DNA from: Enterovibrio sp. JCM 19048
Lineage (GTDB): Bacteria > Pseudomonadota > Gammaproteobacteria > Enterobacterales > Vibrionaceae
Length of the DNA stretch: 64,000 nt
Direction of reading: 5' to 3'
NCBI GenBank assembly: GCA_001310415.1
Contig: BAXE01000010.1
Coordinates: 103,192 to 167,191 of the forward strand
Position numbers and translations under genes: made by a program. Below the pieces are notes generated by a model. That model was not told the origin of the DNA, did not search any database, and saw nothing but the letters and a program-made list of their open reading frames with translations. The number at the start of each line of letters is the position of its first letter. Positions within the stretch are counted from its first letter, which is position 1. Below, in pieces: positions 43,758 to 55,827 of the stretch.

Positions 43758-44973
43758 ATGACGGCTGGAAATAAAGTGGAACGTAAACTCTTCGATGAAG
43801 TCATGGTGCCGTGTTACGCACCGATGGCGATGATCCCTGACAGGGGACAGGGCTCCCGGATCTGGGATCAGGATGATCGCGAATATATCGACTTTGCCGG
43901 CGGGATTGCGGTGAGCTGTCTCGGTCACTGCCATCCGGTGATGGTAGATGCGCTGAAAGCGCAGGCAGACAAACTGTGGCACCTGAGCAACGTAATGACC
44001 AACGCTCCGGCACTGCGTCTGGCGAAGAAATTGACGGAAGTGAGCTTTGCCGAGCGCGTCTTTTTTGCCAACTCGGGCGCGGAAGCCAACGAAGCGGCAC
44101 TGAAACTGGCACGTCGCTGGGCTGTAGATGAATTTGGCCCGGAGAAAAGCGAAATCATCGCTTTTACCCAGGGTTTCCATGGCCGCACCTTTTTCACCGT
44201 CACTGTGGGTGGCAGGCGGCATACTCTGACGGCTTCGGGCCTAAACCGGGCAACGTCACCCACCTGCCATACAATGATTTGGACGCTCTGGCAGCTGCCA
44301 TGTCAGATAAAACCTGCGCCATCATGATGGAACCTCTGCAAGGTGAGGGCGGTATTGTGTCTCCGGATGCTGCATTCCTGCAGGGTGTCCGTGAACTGTG
44401 TGACAAGCACAATGCGCTGCTGATCTTCGATGAAGTCCAGACTGGTAATGGCCGTACCGGCACTTTCTATGCCTACCAACAAACCGGGGTCACGCCGGAT
44501 ATCCTGAGCACGGCAAAATCCCTGGGCGGCGGCTTTCCTATCGGCGCCATGCTGACGACGGAAAAACTGGCTGCGCACATGAAAGTGGGCGTTCATGGTT
44601 CAACTTACGGTGGTAACCCGCTGGCTTGCGCTGTCGCAGAAGCGGTGGTCAACGAAATCAGCAAGCCTGAAGTGCTGGCCGGTGTCAAAGAGCGTGAGGC
44701 TGGTTCCGTGAAGGGCTGGAAGCGCTGAATGCCAAATACGATATGTTCAGTGAAGTGCGCGGCAAAGGCTTGTTGATCGGTGCTGCGCTGAACGAGAAAT
44801 GGCAGGGTCGTGCCCGTGATGTGCTGGTGGCTGCCGGGGAAGAAGGCCTGCTGGTGCTGGTCGCGGGTACCAATGTGGTGCGTATGACCCCATCACTGGT
44901 CATCACCAAAGAAGAAGTTGAAGAAGGAATGGCGCGACTGGATCGCGCACTGGCCAAACTGGCGGCGGCGTAA
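43758..44973 (+). CDS. argD: acetylornithine/succinylornithine aminotransferase (two frameshifts)
   Basis: PLP aminotransferase class III acting in arginine synthesis (ArgD) and in arginine/ornithine breakdown (AstC). About 405 residues: [36 protein letters not shown] (PLP phosphate), [31 protein letters not shown] and [17 protein letters not shown] with the PLP lysine. Breaks: CC read C at 44213 and GGG read GG at 44698. It heads argD-astA-astD, so it probably serves both pathways; the name astC is equally defensible. Confidence 0.93.
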
Positions 44974-45015
44974 TCGCCGCCTCTCAGGCCGGATAACGCA
45001 TCAGGAGGATGTAGG

Positions 45016-46029
45016 ATGCTGGTAGTTCGCCCAATCAGGGACACGGATTATGATGCCTTGATGCTGTGTGCCGAAGAGTCTGGCCACGGTTTTACTTCAC
45101 TGCCGGTGGATGAAACCCTCATCCGCGGCAGGATTGATCATTCACTGGAAAGCTTTGCCCATGATGCGGTCTGGCCGGGGCCAGAAGGGTATTTGATGGT
45201 GGCAGAAGATACCGAAACCGGGGAAGTTGCAGGTACCACAGGTATCGAAGCGGCCATTGGGACTGACACGCCGTTTTACAGTTACCACATCAGTAAAATC
45301 GTCCACCACTCTCGCCGCCTCAACGTGCACAACGTGGTGGAAGTGCTGACCTTTGGCAACAACTACACTGGGGCGACAGAAATCTGCACCCTGTTTTTGC
45401 GCCCGGAATTTCGTGGTGGCCTGAATGGTAAGCTGCTTTCGAAATGCCGCTTTTTGATGCTGGCGCAGTTCCCGGAAAATTTTCCGACGTGATTTTCGCC
45501 GAGATGCGTGGCGTGTCCGATGAAGCGGGTAATTCACCCTTCTGGGCATGGCTTAAAGAGCACTTTTTCTCGATCGATTTCACGCTGGCCGATTACCTGA
45601 CCGGTACCGGACAAAAAGGCTTTATTGCCGATCTGATGCCCAAACTGCCGATTTACGTCAGTCTGCTCAGTGACGAAGCGCGCGCCGTGATAGGGCAGGT
45701 ACACGAGAAAACCCGTCCCGCGCTCAACTTGCTGCAGAAAGAGGGGTTCACCTGTCGTGGCTATGTCGACATTTTTGATGCCGGCCCAACGGTTGAGTGC
45801 CTGCGCCAGAATATTGATTCTATCCGCCGCTCTTTCACCGCTAGGGCGCGTATCACCACCCATAGCAGCGCCCAGGATTACCTGATCTGCAACAGCGACT
45901 TCCAGAATTTCCGAGCGACGGCCGCCAAGATTGGTGTGGATGAAGAGCGCAACGAAGCCTGATGAGTAAAGAGGTGGCTGAAGCCTGATGGTGAATGACG
46001 GTGATACCGTGCGACTGGTGTCGGTGTAG
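45016..46029 (+). CDS. astA: arginine N-succinyltransferase (three frameshifts)
   Basis: First enzyme of ammonia-producing arginine catabolism. It starts MLVVRPIRDTDYDALMLCAEES, contains GFTSLP, YHISKIVHHSR, GATEICTLFLRPEFRGGLNG and IFAEMRGVSDEAGNSPFW. Missing bases at about 45481 (T5 to T4), 45958 and 45984 (both CCC to CC) interrupt it. With the last two repaired the protein ends ALMSKEVAEALMVNDGD and TVRLVSV, the usual C-terminus, giving 338 residues. Without them it would appear truncated at 45962. It ends 11 bases before astD. Confidence 0.93.
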
Positions 46030-46037
46030 GAGAATAG

Positions 46038-48321
<2,284 letters not shown>

Positions 48322-48339
48322 GCTTTGAAAGTGGCTCTC

Positions 48340-48537
48340 TTACGAAGGCAGTGAGAAGGGCCATTCATCCCCGGCGGTGGCGATATCCAAACGGCGGGCT
48401 TCCTCTCCCAGCAAACGCTGCATCTGATAATGGGAGGGGTCTGAAAAGCCGGTGATTTCAGTGCTGACCTGACCCCAAGGGGCCATTTTCGGTGTTTGTC
48501 TGGCGTTGCTGGTGACGATGTGGTGTTCCATATCCAT
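48340..48537 (-). CDS. small hypothetical protein (about 65 residues)
   Basis: An open frame starting MDMEHHIVTSNARQTPKMAP and ending GDEWPFSLPS. Codon use resembles the neighbours and no other gene covers the stretch, which is why I keep it. No cysteine, membrane segment or known motif, and no strong ribosome site; an in-frame start 30 bases upstream is possible. It is convergent with the DUF1338 gene. Could be chance. Confidence 0.45.
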   Translation of the reverse strand: MDMEHHIVTSNARQTPKMAPWGQVSTEITGFSDPSHYQMQRLLGEEARRLDIATAGDEWPFSLPS

Positions 48538-48652
48538 GTCGGTGATCCTGCGCGCAATTGCATGCAAAGGTATACATTCCTGACATGAAAATTAGCACCG
48601 AAATATGAAATGGAAAGGAAAATCCGCGCGATCACGATCACGCTATAAATAG

Positions 48653-48680
48653 AAAAGCCATCGCAAATGCGATGGCTTTT
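48653..48680. terminator. terminator of crp
   Basis: Perfect 12-bp stem AAAAGCCATCGC / GCGATGGCTTTT with an AAAT loop, 20 bases after the crp stop on the minus strand. Confidence 0.92.
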
Positions 48681-48699
48681 TATTTGGGACAGATTCGCG

Positions 48700-49332
48700 T
48701 TAGCGAGTGCCGTATACCACGATAGTTTTGCCGTGTGCAGAAATCAGGTTCTGCTCTTCCAGCATCTTCAGAATGCGGCCTACGGTTTCACGGGAACAAC
48801 CCACGATTTGACCGATTTCCTGACGGGTGATCTTAATTTGCATACCGTCTGGGTGGGTCATTGCATCTGGTTGTTTCGCCAGGTTCAACAGCGTTTGTGC
48901 GATGCGACCGGTTACGTCCAAGAACGCCAGGTCACCCACTTTTTGGCTGGTCACTTGAAGGCGACGAGCCATTTGGGAAGACAAACGCATCAGGATGTCA
49001 GGGTTAACCTGGATCAGCTGACGGAATTTCTTGAAAGAGATCTCTGCAACTTCACAAGGTGATTTTGCACGAACCCAGGCAGTACGCTCTTGGTCTTCTT
49101 CGAAAAGACCCAGCTCGCCAATGAAATCGCCCTGATTCAGGTAAGAGAGAATCATCTCTTTGCCTTCTTCGTCCTTGATCAGTACTGCAACAGAACCCTT
49201 AACGATGTAGTACAGCGTCTCTGCTTTCTCACCAGCGTGGATCAGCGTACTTTTTGATGGGTATTTGTGAATGTGGCAGTGTGAAAGAAACCACTCTAGT
49301 GTTGGGTCTGTTTGAGGTTTTCCTGGAACCAT
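48700..49332 (-). CDS. crp: cAMP receptor protein CRP
   Basis: Global catabolite regulator. 210 residues, nearly identical to E. coli [23 protein letters not shown] at the start, cAMP pocket [20 protein letters not shown], hinge and helix-turn-helix [19 protein letters not shown], ending [10 protein letters not shown]. Intact, ATG at 49332. Divergent from the OsmC-like yhfA as in E. coli. Confidence 0.98.
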   Translation of the reverse strand: MVPGKPQTDPTLEWFLSHCHIHKYPSKSTLIHAGEKAETLYYIVKGSVAVLIKDEEGKEMILSYLNQGDFIGELGLFEEDQERTAWVRAKSPCEVAEISFKKFRQLIQVNPDILMRLSSQMARRLQVTSQKVGDLAFLDVTGRIAQTLLNLAKQPDAMTHPDGMQIKITRQEIGQIVGCSRETVGRILKMLEEQNLISAHGKTIVVYGTR

Positions 49333-49527
49333 AATTTCTCATTTCCTCTGCAGTTGTTGCCTGATGAGTCTTCCTTAGCCCACCGTCCTGCGGCAAGTTT
49401 CCACTCAATAGCATAAAGTGTCGGCAGTCAGGCTACAAGCTCTCTGTTTGAGTCATTGAGTTTATCCTTTTTCCAGCACGATTTCTTGATTTTGATATGG
49501 ACTTAATGCCCTATTAAAGGCTAAAAA

Positions 49528-49543
49528 CGTGGACAAGATCACG
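49528..49543. promoter_or_regulatory. weak CRP-like site between crp and yhfA
   Basis: CGTGG-N6-TCACG compared with TGTGA-N6-TCACA keeps 7 of 10 fixed bases. CRP binds its own divergent promoter in E. coli, which makes it worth noting. Confidence 0.3.
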
Positions 49544-49569
49544 ACCCTGAAAGTAAGTGGAGGAAAGCG

Positions 49570-49974
49570 ATGCAAGCAAGCGTCAAGTGGTGCGGAGATA
49601 AGACATTTTTAGGTCTGTCCAATTCGGGCCATAACATTGTAATGGACGGTAATGGCGGTGCGCACGCCCCAAGCCCAATGGAAATGGTGTTGATGGGAGC
49701 AGGCGGTTGCAGCTCGGTGGATGTGGTTGCTGCGCTCGAAGAAGGAAAGCAACAGGTTATCGGCTGCGAAGCGCAACTTTCTGCAGAGCGACGCGAGCAG
49801 GCGCCGCGCCTGTTTACCCGCATCCACATCCATTTTGTGGTGAAAGGGGCAGCGCTGGACGAAGCGCTGGTAGCGTCAGCCGTGAAAGACAGTCTGGAGA
49901 AATACTGCTCTGTGTGTCTGATGCTGGGCGCAGGCATTGAGATGACACATTCCTACGAAATCATTGCGGCCTGA
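49570..49974 (+). CDS. yhfA: OsmC-family protein YhfA
   Basis: 134 residues, start MQASVKWCGDKTFLGLSNSG. OsmC-like fold with the two conserved Cys, one in GAGGCSSVDVV (residue 48) and one in the helix SLEKYCSVCLML; such proteins reduce organic hydroperoxides, though the physiological substrate of YhfA is not established. Its position beside crp is conserved in gammaproteobacteria. Strong ribosome site GGAGGAAA. Frame intact. Confidence 0.92.
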   Translation: MQASVKWCGDKTFLGLSNSGHNIVMDGNGGAHAPSPMEMVLMGAGGCSSVDVVAALEEGKQQVIGCEAQLSAERREQAPRLFTRIHIHFVVKGAALDEALVASAVKDSLEKYCSVCLMLGAGIEMTHSYEIIAA

Positions 49975-50011
49975 CAATGATGCAACGCCGGTCGAGCACC
50001 GGATAAATGAG

Positions 50012-50035
50012 AAGGAGGGATAAGTCCCTCCTTTT
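50012..50035. terminator. bidirectional terminator between yhfA and the DUF3501 operon
   Basis: AAGGAGGGA / TCCCTCCTT with loop TAAG, then TT. Confidence 0.82.
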
Positions 50036-50046
50036 GCTCGCTATTT

Positions 50047-50641
50047 TTAGTTCATCGGCGGCATGTCAAGATCTTCAGACAGTGCCAGCTGCACCGCCGT
50101 GTCGACAGGTTGGCTGACATTCATCGCCGGATGATCGACGCCTGCATAGAGCTTCGCCCTTTTTAAGCGCCGCTATCATAGGGGGTGTTAATTCAAACCG
50201 CAGGAAGTGCACACTGGAGGTTTTCTCCTCGTTGTCACGCTCCAAATCCTCATCACAGATGGGATAAACCTTTTCGTCATCGCCCACCTGAAGCCACACT
50301 TTGTTTTCCACGCCAATGAGTTTTGCCAGCTCCATTTTGCGCACATCGGGATCCGCGTATTCCAGCATCAGAGTGGCTTTCAGGTTGCAGCCGTCAGGGA
50401 TCAGCGGATTGTAGGCACTGAGTTCTTCCTCGATGCCTTCCGGTTTAAAAATGCGTTCGATGCGCAGCATTTCCTGGATCTGGTATTGGATGGTCTGGCG
50501 GTTTTCAAACAACAGGCGCGCATGAGCCCCGAGGGCGATAAACCGGTGCTTTTTTTGCTGCATCACGGTGTGGCGAAACTGGGCTCGGGCACGGGCATAA
50601 TCTTCCAGCGACATCAGATCGTTGACGGTCAGTTTTTGCAT
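50047..50641 (-). CDS. DUF3501 family protein (one frameshift)
   Basis: About 197 residues starting MQKLTVNDLMSLEDYARARA. Contains FENRQTIQYQIQEMLRIERI and LKATLMLEYAD, typical of DUF3501. At 50157-50159 one extra base (GG read GGG on the coding strand) breaks the frame; removed, the protein continues KLYAGVDHPAMNVSQPVDTA and ends DMPPMN. Function unknown. Third gene of an operon with an Fe-S protein and rubrerythrin, a combination recurring in proteobacteria. Confidence 0.85.
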
Positions 50642-50657
50642 AACGGGCTCCTGTCAG

Positions 50658-51985
50658 TTAAAGGCCATAGGCCTTTCTCAGCAATGTCATCGGATGAATG
50701 GGCTTATCGACGTCCGCCAGCTTGGCGATGTGTGAAGCCGCCATCGGGCAATCGCTGGCAAAGTGATCGGCATTGGCTTGCTTCACTTTTTTGGCGACTG
50801 GACGGCCTATTTTCACCGCTTTGTCATGGGTTTCGACTTTTACAGCATAGGTGCCGTCATGACCCGAGCAACGCTGCTCCGGCGCGACGTTGGTGTCCGG
50901 TACCAGCCTTAACAGCTCGGCAGTTTTCAGGCCAATGTTCTGCACCCGCAAATGGCAGGCGACGTGATAACTGATATCGCCAAGCGGCTGGGTAAAATCG
51001 GTGTTCAGTTTGCCTGCCTTGTGTCGCAGCATCAGGTATTCGAACGGGTCATAGAAAGCGTCCCGCACTTTGGCGACATCCGGATCGTCGGGAAACAGCA
51101 GCGGCAATTCCTGTTTGAACATCAACACACAGGAGGGCACCGGCGCGATGAGGTCAAAACCTTGCTCCACCATCGCCAGCAACTGGGGAATATTTTCCTC
51201 TTTGGCGCGCCTGACACTGTCGAGATCGCCCAGCTCCATTTTCGGCATGCCGCAGCAACGCTCTTTGCCGACCACTTCGATGTGAATGCCATTTTTCTGG
51301 AATACATGGAAAAAATCTTCGCCCAGCTCGGGACTGTTGTAGTTACCGTAGCAAGTGGTGAAAAGCGCTACCTTGCCTGTGGTGCCATTGGCTGGCTCCG
51401 GGGAAAGGTTACGTGCCAGCGGAGCAACGCGCTTTCGCATGGTTTTACTGTCGTAGGTGGGCACAATGGCGTCTTTATGGATACCGGCTTTTTCCATTAT
51501 TCCCCGGACAGTAGCATTGCGGTTCAGGGCATTGACGGTGATATCCACCACCGGAATGGTGGCCAGCCCACCGACCAAATCGGTGTTGGACAGCAGTTTG
51601 TCGCGCGTGGAGGTGCCGTTTTCGTGAAATTTCACGGCTTTGGCGCGCAGCATCAGGTGGGGAAAGTCTATCTCCACTCATGGGGCGGCACATACGGGCA
51701 TTTGGTCATGTAGCACATGTCGCACAGGTAACATTGGTCGGCGACTTTCTGGTAATCCTTCTTGTCGACACCGTCGACTTCCATGGTTTCCGACTCGTCG
51801 ATAAGGTCAAACAGGGTCGGGAACGAATCACACAGGCTGACACAGCGACGGCACCCGTGACAGACATCGAACACCCGCTCAAGCTCGGCATTAAGCTTGT
51901 CGCGATCGTAAAAATCGGGGGATTGCCAATCAATGGCATGGCGAGTGGGGGCTTCAATTCCGCCTTCACGTTTTTCTTTCATCAC
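50658..51985 (-). CDS. heterodisulfide-reductase/GlpC-like Fe-S protein (one frameshift)
   Basis: About 442 residues. N-terminal ferredoxin-like region with [15 protein letters not shown] and [14 protein letters not shown], each a CxxCxxCxxxC 4Fe-4S site. The C-terminal part has two CCG-type (DUF224) regions: [10 protein letters not shown] ... [10 protein letters not shown], and [10 protein letters not shown] ... [13 protein letters not shown] with [13 protein letters not shown] read GG at 51674 splits it just after PPHEW. Such proteins pass electrons between cofactors; partner here unknown, with rubrerythrin the obvious candidate (inference). Confidence 0.88.
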
Positions 51986-52063
51986 AGCTCCTTGGCGTCG
52001 CAGCGTTGAGGGTGAAACGTTGTCGGGGTGGACGCAGGGCGGCAGTGTGCCGCCCGTTCAGGT

Positions 52064-52483
52064 TCAGCTGTCGAGGTTGTCGAGTGCTTTCTGGAAGCGG
52101 TTGGCGTGGCTTCGCTCCGCTTTTGCCAGTGTTTCGAACCAGTCGGCAATTTCGTCAAACCCTTCGTCACGGGCAGTCGCAGCCATTCCCGGGTACATGT
52201 CGGTGTACTCGTGGGTTTCACCGGCGATGGAGGCTTTCAGGTTCTCTACCGTGTTCCCCATGGGTAGACCGGTTGCCGGATCGCCCACTTCCTCCAGGTA
52301 TTCCAGGTGCCCGTGAGCGTGACCGGTTTCCCCTTCGGCCGTTGAGCGGAAGACGGCGGCAACATCGTTGTAGCCTTCGATGTCAGCTTTTGATGCGAAG
52401 TAGAGGTAACGGCGGTTGGCCTGGCTTTCTCCGGAAAAGGCGTCTTTCAGATTTTGCTCGGTTTTAGATCCTTTCAGTGACAT
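52064..52483 (-). CDS. rubrerythrin without rubredoxin domain
   Basis: 139 residues, start [20 protein letters not shown] behind GAGGAC. Four-helix diiron domain with ExxH-type ligands: [43 protein letters not shown]. It ends before any CxxC rubredoxin module, so electrons must come from another protein, perhaps the adjacent Fe-S protein. Rubrerythrins reduce hydrogen peroxide. The first gene of a three-gene operon. Intact frame; an upstream in-frame extension of 23 residues was rejected as non-homologous. Confidence 0.92.
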   Translation of the reverse strand: MSLKGSKTEQNLKDAFSGESQANRRYLYFASKADIEGYNDVAAVFRSTAEGETGHAHGHLEYLEEVGDPATGLPMGNTVENLKASIAGETHEYTDMYPGMAATARDEGFDEIADWFETLAKAERSHANRFQKALDNLDS

Positions 52484-52585
52484 GGCTCTGTCCTCTTTGG
52501 TGACATTGCTTTCTGAATAAGTGTGGCGACGGAATAACAGCCGCCTTATCAAGTAAAGGACAGGATCGGTTATCGGGCTAATGAG

Positions 52586-52623
52586 TAAAAACGTAACCTG
52601 TCATCGTGTTTTTCGATGACAGG
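52586..52623 (-). terminator. terminator of prkB
   Basis: CCTGTCATCG / CGATGACAGG stem (52598-52623); on the minus strand it is followed by TTACGTTTTTAC. Confidence 0.75.
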
Positions 52624-52644
52624 CTTGGGCGGGTGGACGGTGGG

Positions 52645-53513
52645 TTAACTGATCTTCCCGGTTTCAATCAGTTGCTGGATCAGCGGGCGGATAATCAGCT
52701 CCATGGCAAAACTCATTTTGCGCCGGGCACCACCAGGGTGTCATGGCGGGACATAAATGAGCCTTGGATCATCGCCAGCAAATACGGGAAATCGACCTTT
52801 TTGATGCCACGGAAACGGATCACCACGAAGCTTTCATCGAGGCTCGGAATACCCTTGGCATTGAGCGGATTGGAGGTGTCCACCGTCGGTACGCGCTGGA
52901 AGTTGATATGGGAGCGGCTGAACTGTGGCGTGATGTAATTGAGATAGTCATCCATGGAGCGGACAATCGAATCCATGACTGCTTCACGGGAGTGGCCGCG
53001 ATCGCGGGTATCGCGGACAAATTTCTGGATCCATTCCAGGTTGACGATGGGCACCATGCCAATCAACAGGTCGACATGCTGGGAGACGTTGATATCGCCG
53101 TCAACAACGCCACCGTGCAGCCCTTCGTAGAACATCAGATCGGTGTTATCCGGCAAATCTTGCCACGCAGTAAAGGTACCGGGCATCTGGTTGTAAGGCA
53201 CAGCTTCATCAAAAGTGTGCAGATAGCGGCGGAATTTCCCCGTGCCTTGCTGACCATATTCTTTGAAAAAGGATTCCAGGCGTGGAAAGTCATTCGCCTG
53301 TGGTCCGAAGTAGCTGATGTGGCGGCCTTGTTCGCGCGCCTTGCGGATTTCCACATCCATTTCTGGGCGGGTAAAACGGTGAAAGCTGTCACCCTCCACC
53401 CAGGCCGCGCTGATATCCATCATGTTGAATATTTTGCGAAAGGCATCTGAGGTGGTGGTCGTTCCTGCGCCGGATGAACCGGTGACTGCAATTATGGGAT
53501 GCTTTGCAGACAT
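52645..53513 (-). CDS. prkB: phosphoribulokinase-like kinase PrkB (one frameshift)
   Basis: About 289 residues. P-loop IAVTGSSGAGTTTTSDAF at the N-terminus, then WVEGDSFHRFTRPEMD and LMFYEGLHGGVVDGD, as in phosphoribulokinase/uridine kinase enzymes. The organism shows no RuBisCO context, and the role of PrkB outside the Calvin cycle is unclear. GG read as G near 52721 truncates the end; restored, it reads VVPGGKMSFAMELIIRPL to a TAA at 52645. Start chosen at MSAKHPIIAV. Upstream neighbour is yheU, as in E. coli. Confidence 0.92.
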
Positions 53514-53584
53514 GACAAACCCTGTCAATTTAGAAAGATGCAATCAGTTAACAGGGTCTTGGTGACTTGGTCAAGAAGGGGGTA

Positions 53585-53800
53585 TTAACCGAGTGATCGC
53601 GTCGGTTTGATATCCACGGTTTCATGCAGTTCTGAGTAGACGACGACTGCCTCACGGTTTTTCAGCAGGGTATAGACCTGCTCAACCTTTTCCTCAAAAC
53701 TCGCTTCCTGCTCACCGTAATCGGTGCCCTCGCGCAGCACAAAGTGCTCGATGAGGTTTCGCAGTGTTTCTTCAGGAATCTCCTGCCAGGGAACAATCAT
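53585..53800 (-). CDS. yheU: UPF0270 protein YheU
   Basis: 71 residues beginning [20 protein letters not shown], with [20 protein letters not shown] in the middle; matches the YheU family in length and sequence. Function unknown. Lies between prkB and, in this genome, a DUF3187 gene. Intact. Confidence 0.93.
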   Translation of the reverse strand: MIVPWQEIPEETLRNLIEHFVLREGTDYGEQEASFEEKVEQVYTLLKNREAVVVYSELHETVDIKPTRSLG

Positions 53801-53825
53801 CAGCCAGCCCTACTACTTAAATTGA

Positions 53826-54803
53826 CTATAAAAAACGGTGTCGGAAGGTCGCGCTAAACACGATATCCGTGCTGTTATCGTGATTGAACATATTCTCGAG
53901 CGCGACCAATTCTAGCGCACTGTTGCCAAAAAGGTAGCGGTAGCCATAGGCAAACTCATGAACCGGCTTGGTCAGGTCGCTGAGCTGGGGATTTTTCGCC
54001 TTACCCTGTGACAACAGGTATTCACCGATAAGTTCATGATGTTTAAACAACCGGTACCGGTAGCTCACACCTCCACTGATCCCCCACGGTTCGACCTCGA
54101 CAAAATGCTGGGGTTTATCGGGGCGGTGGGTGAAGGCGACACTGGCGGTTAACCGATGTTTCCCTCGCTGATAGCCGTAGTTTGCCTGTAGCGCCTGTTC
54201 AAAAGAGGTATTGGTGAACACGCCATGATTGACGCGATTGAAGAAAAGCGTCACGCCAAGGCTGAGTGCATGGTGGGCGTTTTGGAAAAGTTGCTGCTCG
54301 GCATAAAGATTGATAGCACTGAGCAGCGCATCTCCGACAAAATCCGTCGCAGGCTTGCCGTTAAGTTGTGGCGCATCGATATAGAACCTGTCTTCTTCAA
54401 CGTCAGTCCGGCCATTTTGCTCGATGCCGAAAATGTTGTGGAATTTCTTGGTGACGCCATCAAGTCGGTTGTTGGCGGCGTAGCGGTATTGTAGCCAGAC
54501 ACCATAACGCTGTGTGGAAGAATGGGCGCGGATAAACCCTGCAAGGAACTGGTTATGGTAATAATCAAAGGTGTACTCCGGTGTGGAGGCCCAGACACTG
54601 CCAAACGTCGCGCTGGCGAACAGATCAGTCTGGCCTTCCTGGAGAGAAAAAGGATCGTGCAGCATGGGGGTGAGCCCCGTCGTTTGCAGCGGTGCCTGGG
54701 ACTGTATAACCAGAGGCCCGAAATCTGTGGCTGGGTTTTCGTCAGGTGCCGCAGCAGCCGCAGCGGCCAACGGGAGCAGGAAAGCGCCGAGTGATATGGT
54801 CAT
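53826..54803 (-). CDS. DUF3187 family outer-membrane protein
   Basis: 325 residues. A signal peptide with a hydrophobic, alanine-rich core is followed by alternating beta-strand patterns and many aromatic residues, and the chain ends in a terminal aromatic-strand pattern (FSATFRHRFL), all as expected of an outer-membrane barrel. Matches DUF3187 as far as I can recall. Function unknown. It sits between yheU and yheT, which are neighbours in E. coli. Intact. Confidence 0.75.
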   Translation of the reverse strand: MTISLGAFLLPLAAAAAAAPDENPATDFGPLVIQSQAPLQTTGLTPMLHDPFSLQEGQTDLFASATFGSVWASTPEYTFDYYHNQFLAGFIRAHSSTQRYGVWLQYRYAANNRLDGVTKKFHNIFGIEQNGRTDVEEDRFYIDAPQLNGKPATDFVGDALLSAINLYAEQQLFQNAHHALSLGVTLFFNRVNHGVFTNTSFEQALQANYGYQRGKHRLTASVAFTHRPDKPQHFVEVEPWGISGGVSYRYRLFKHHELIGEYLLSQGKAKNPQLSDLTKPVHEFAYGYRYLFGNSALELVALENMFNHDNSTDIVFSATFRHRFL

Positions 54804-54843
54804 AATCCACCTCTCTCACCCCACGCTTTGTGTTATCAGGCAG

Positions 54844-55818
54844 TTATGCCTTTTTTAGGTGTGGGGCTAACCAACGCGGTACCTCACGTTCCAGCCAGAA
54901 TTCAGGGGCGTGAAGTGTTCCGGTGACAAAGCCGACGTGACCGCCATACTCCGTCAGATGGTACTCAATATTGTCAGGAAGCACTGTCTTGGGGATCACC
55001 GCTTCCGTCATAAAGGGATCATCTTTAGCATGGATCACTTTGAGTGGTGTCGCAATTTCCTGCAACACATCTAACCCACTGCATTGTCGGTAATAATCTT
55101 CAGCATCCTCAAAACCGTGCAGGGGGGCAGTGACGGTTTGGTCAAACTGATAGAGTGTTGAGATAGCGACTTTCTCACCGCTTTTCCACTGACCGATCTG
55201 CGGATGGCGCGCGAGCTTGCTACTGAGTGTGCGGTTCATGGAGCGCAACAGATACGCCTGATAAACCTTGGAAAACCCTTGCTGGATACGGCTGGAGCAG
55301 GCGGCTAGGTTGAGCGGCGGGCTTACCACACACGCTGCTTTGACGATGGGGTCATGGTTGAATTCGGCCAGATAACGCACCAGCATGTTGCCGCCCAGGG
55401 AGACACCTGCAGCAGCGATCGGCGTATCAGGAAATTGCTGGCGTAGACGTTCCAGGAAAAAGCGTGCGTCGCCGGTTTCACCGGAGTGATAACTGCGTGG
55501 TTGCTTGTTCAGCGAACCACTGCAACCACGGAAATGCATTAGCACACCCAGCCAGCCTTGCTGCTTGAATGCGCTCAGCAGGCCATTGGCGTAAGGACTG
55601 TAAAAGCAGCCTGCCAGACCATGAAACAGCACCACCACTGGCTTGCCCGAGGCGTTGGCAGGGGGCTCAGTCCAGCTCAAGTCCAGAAAATCCCCATCCG
55701 GCGTTTCAATACGTTCCCATACTGGCTCAAAGACCGCTTTGCGGCGCAAAAAACGTGGCAACAGAGTTTGCAGATGCGGGTTTTTACCCCATGCCATGGG
55801 TTTGAAGTCGTGGCTCAT
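54844..55818 (-). CDS. yheT: alpha/beta hydrolase YheT
   Basis: 324 residues, start MSHDFKPMAWGKNPHLQTLL, typical for YheT. The HGLAG oxyanion segment (LFHGLAGCFYSPY), the nucleophile elbow GVSLGGNML (Ser near residue 146), the acid in IHAKDDPFM and the His in EYGGHVGFV make a full catalytic triad. Substrate unknown. Intact; its stop lies 40 bases from the DUF3187 start. Confidence 0.93.
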   Translation of the reverse strand: MSHDFKPMAWGKNPHLQTLLPRFLRRKAVFEPVWERIETPDGDFLDLSWTEPPANASGKPVVVLFHGLAGCFYSPYANGLLSAFKQQGWLGVLMHFRGCSGSLNKQPRSYHSGETGDARFFLERLRQQFPDTPIAAAGVSLGGNMLVRYLAEFNHDPIVKAACVVSPPLNLAACSSRIQQGFSKVYQAYLLRSMNRTLSSKLARHPQIGQWKSGEKVAISTLYQFDQTVTAPLHGFEDAEDYYRQCSGLDVLQEIATPLKVIHAKDDPFMTEAVIPKTVLPDNIEYHLTEYGGHVGFVTGTLHAPEFWLEREVPRWLAPHLKKA

Positions 55819-55827
55819 GTTTCTCTC

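Noticed and set aside
50207..51713. Two long plus-strand frames opposite the Fe-S/DUF3501 genes
   Set aside because: The minus strand carries the Fe-S cysteine motifs and DUF3501; the plus-strand frames match no known family.
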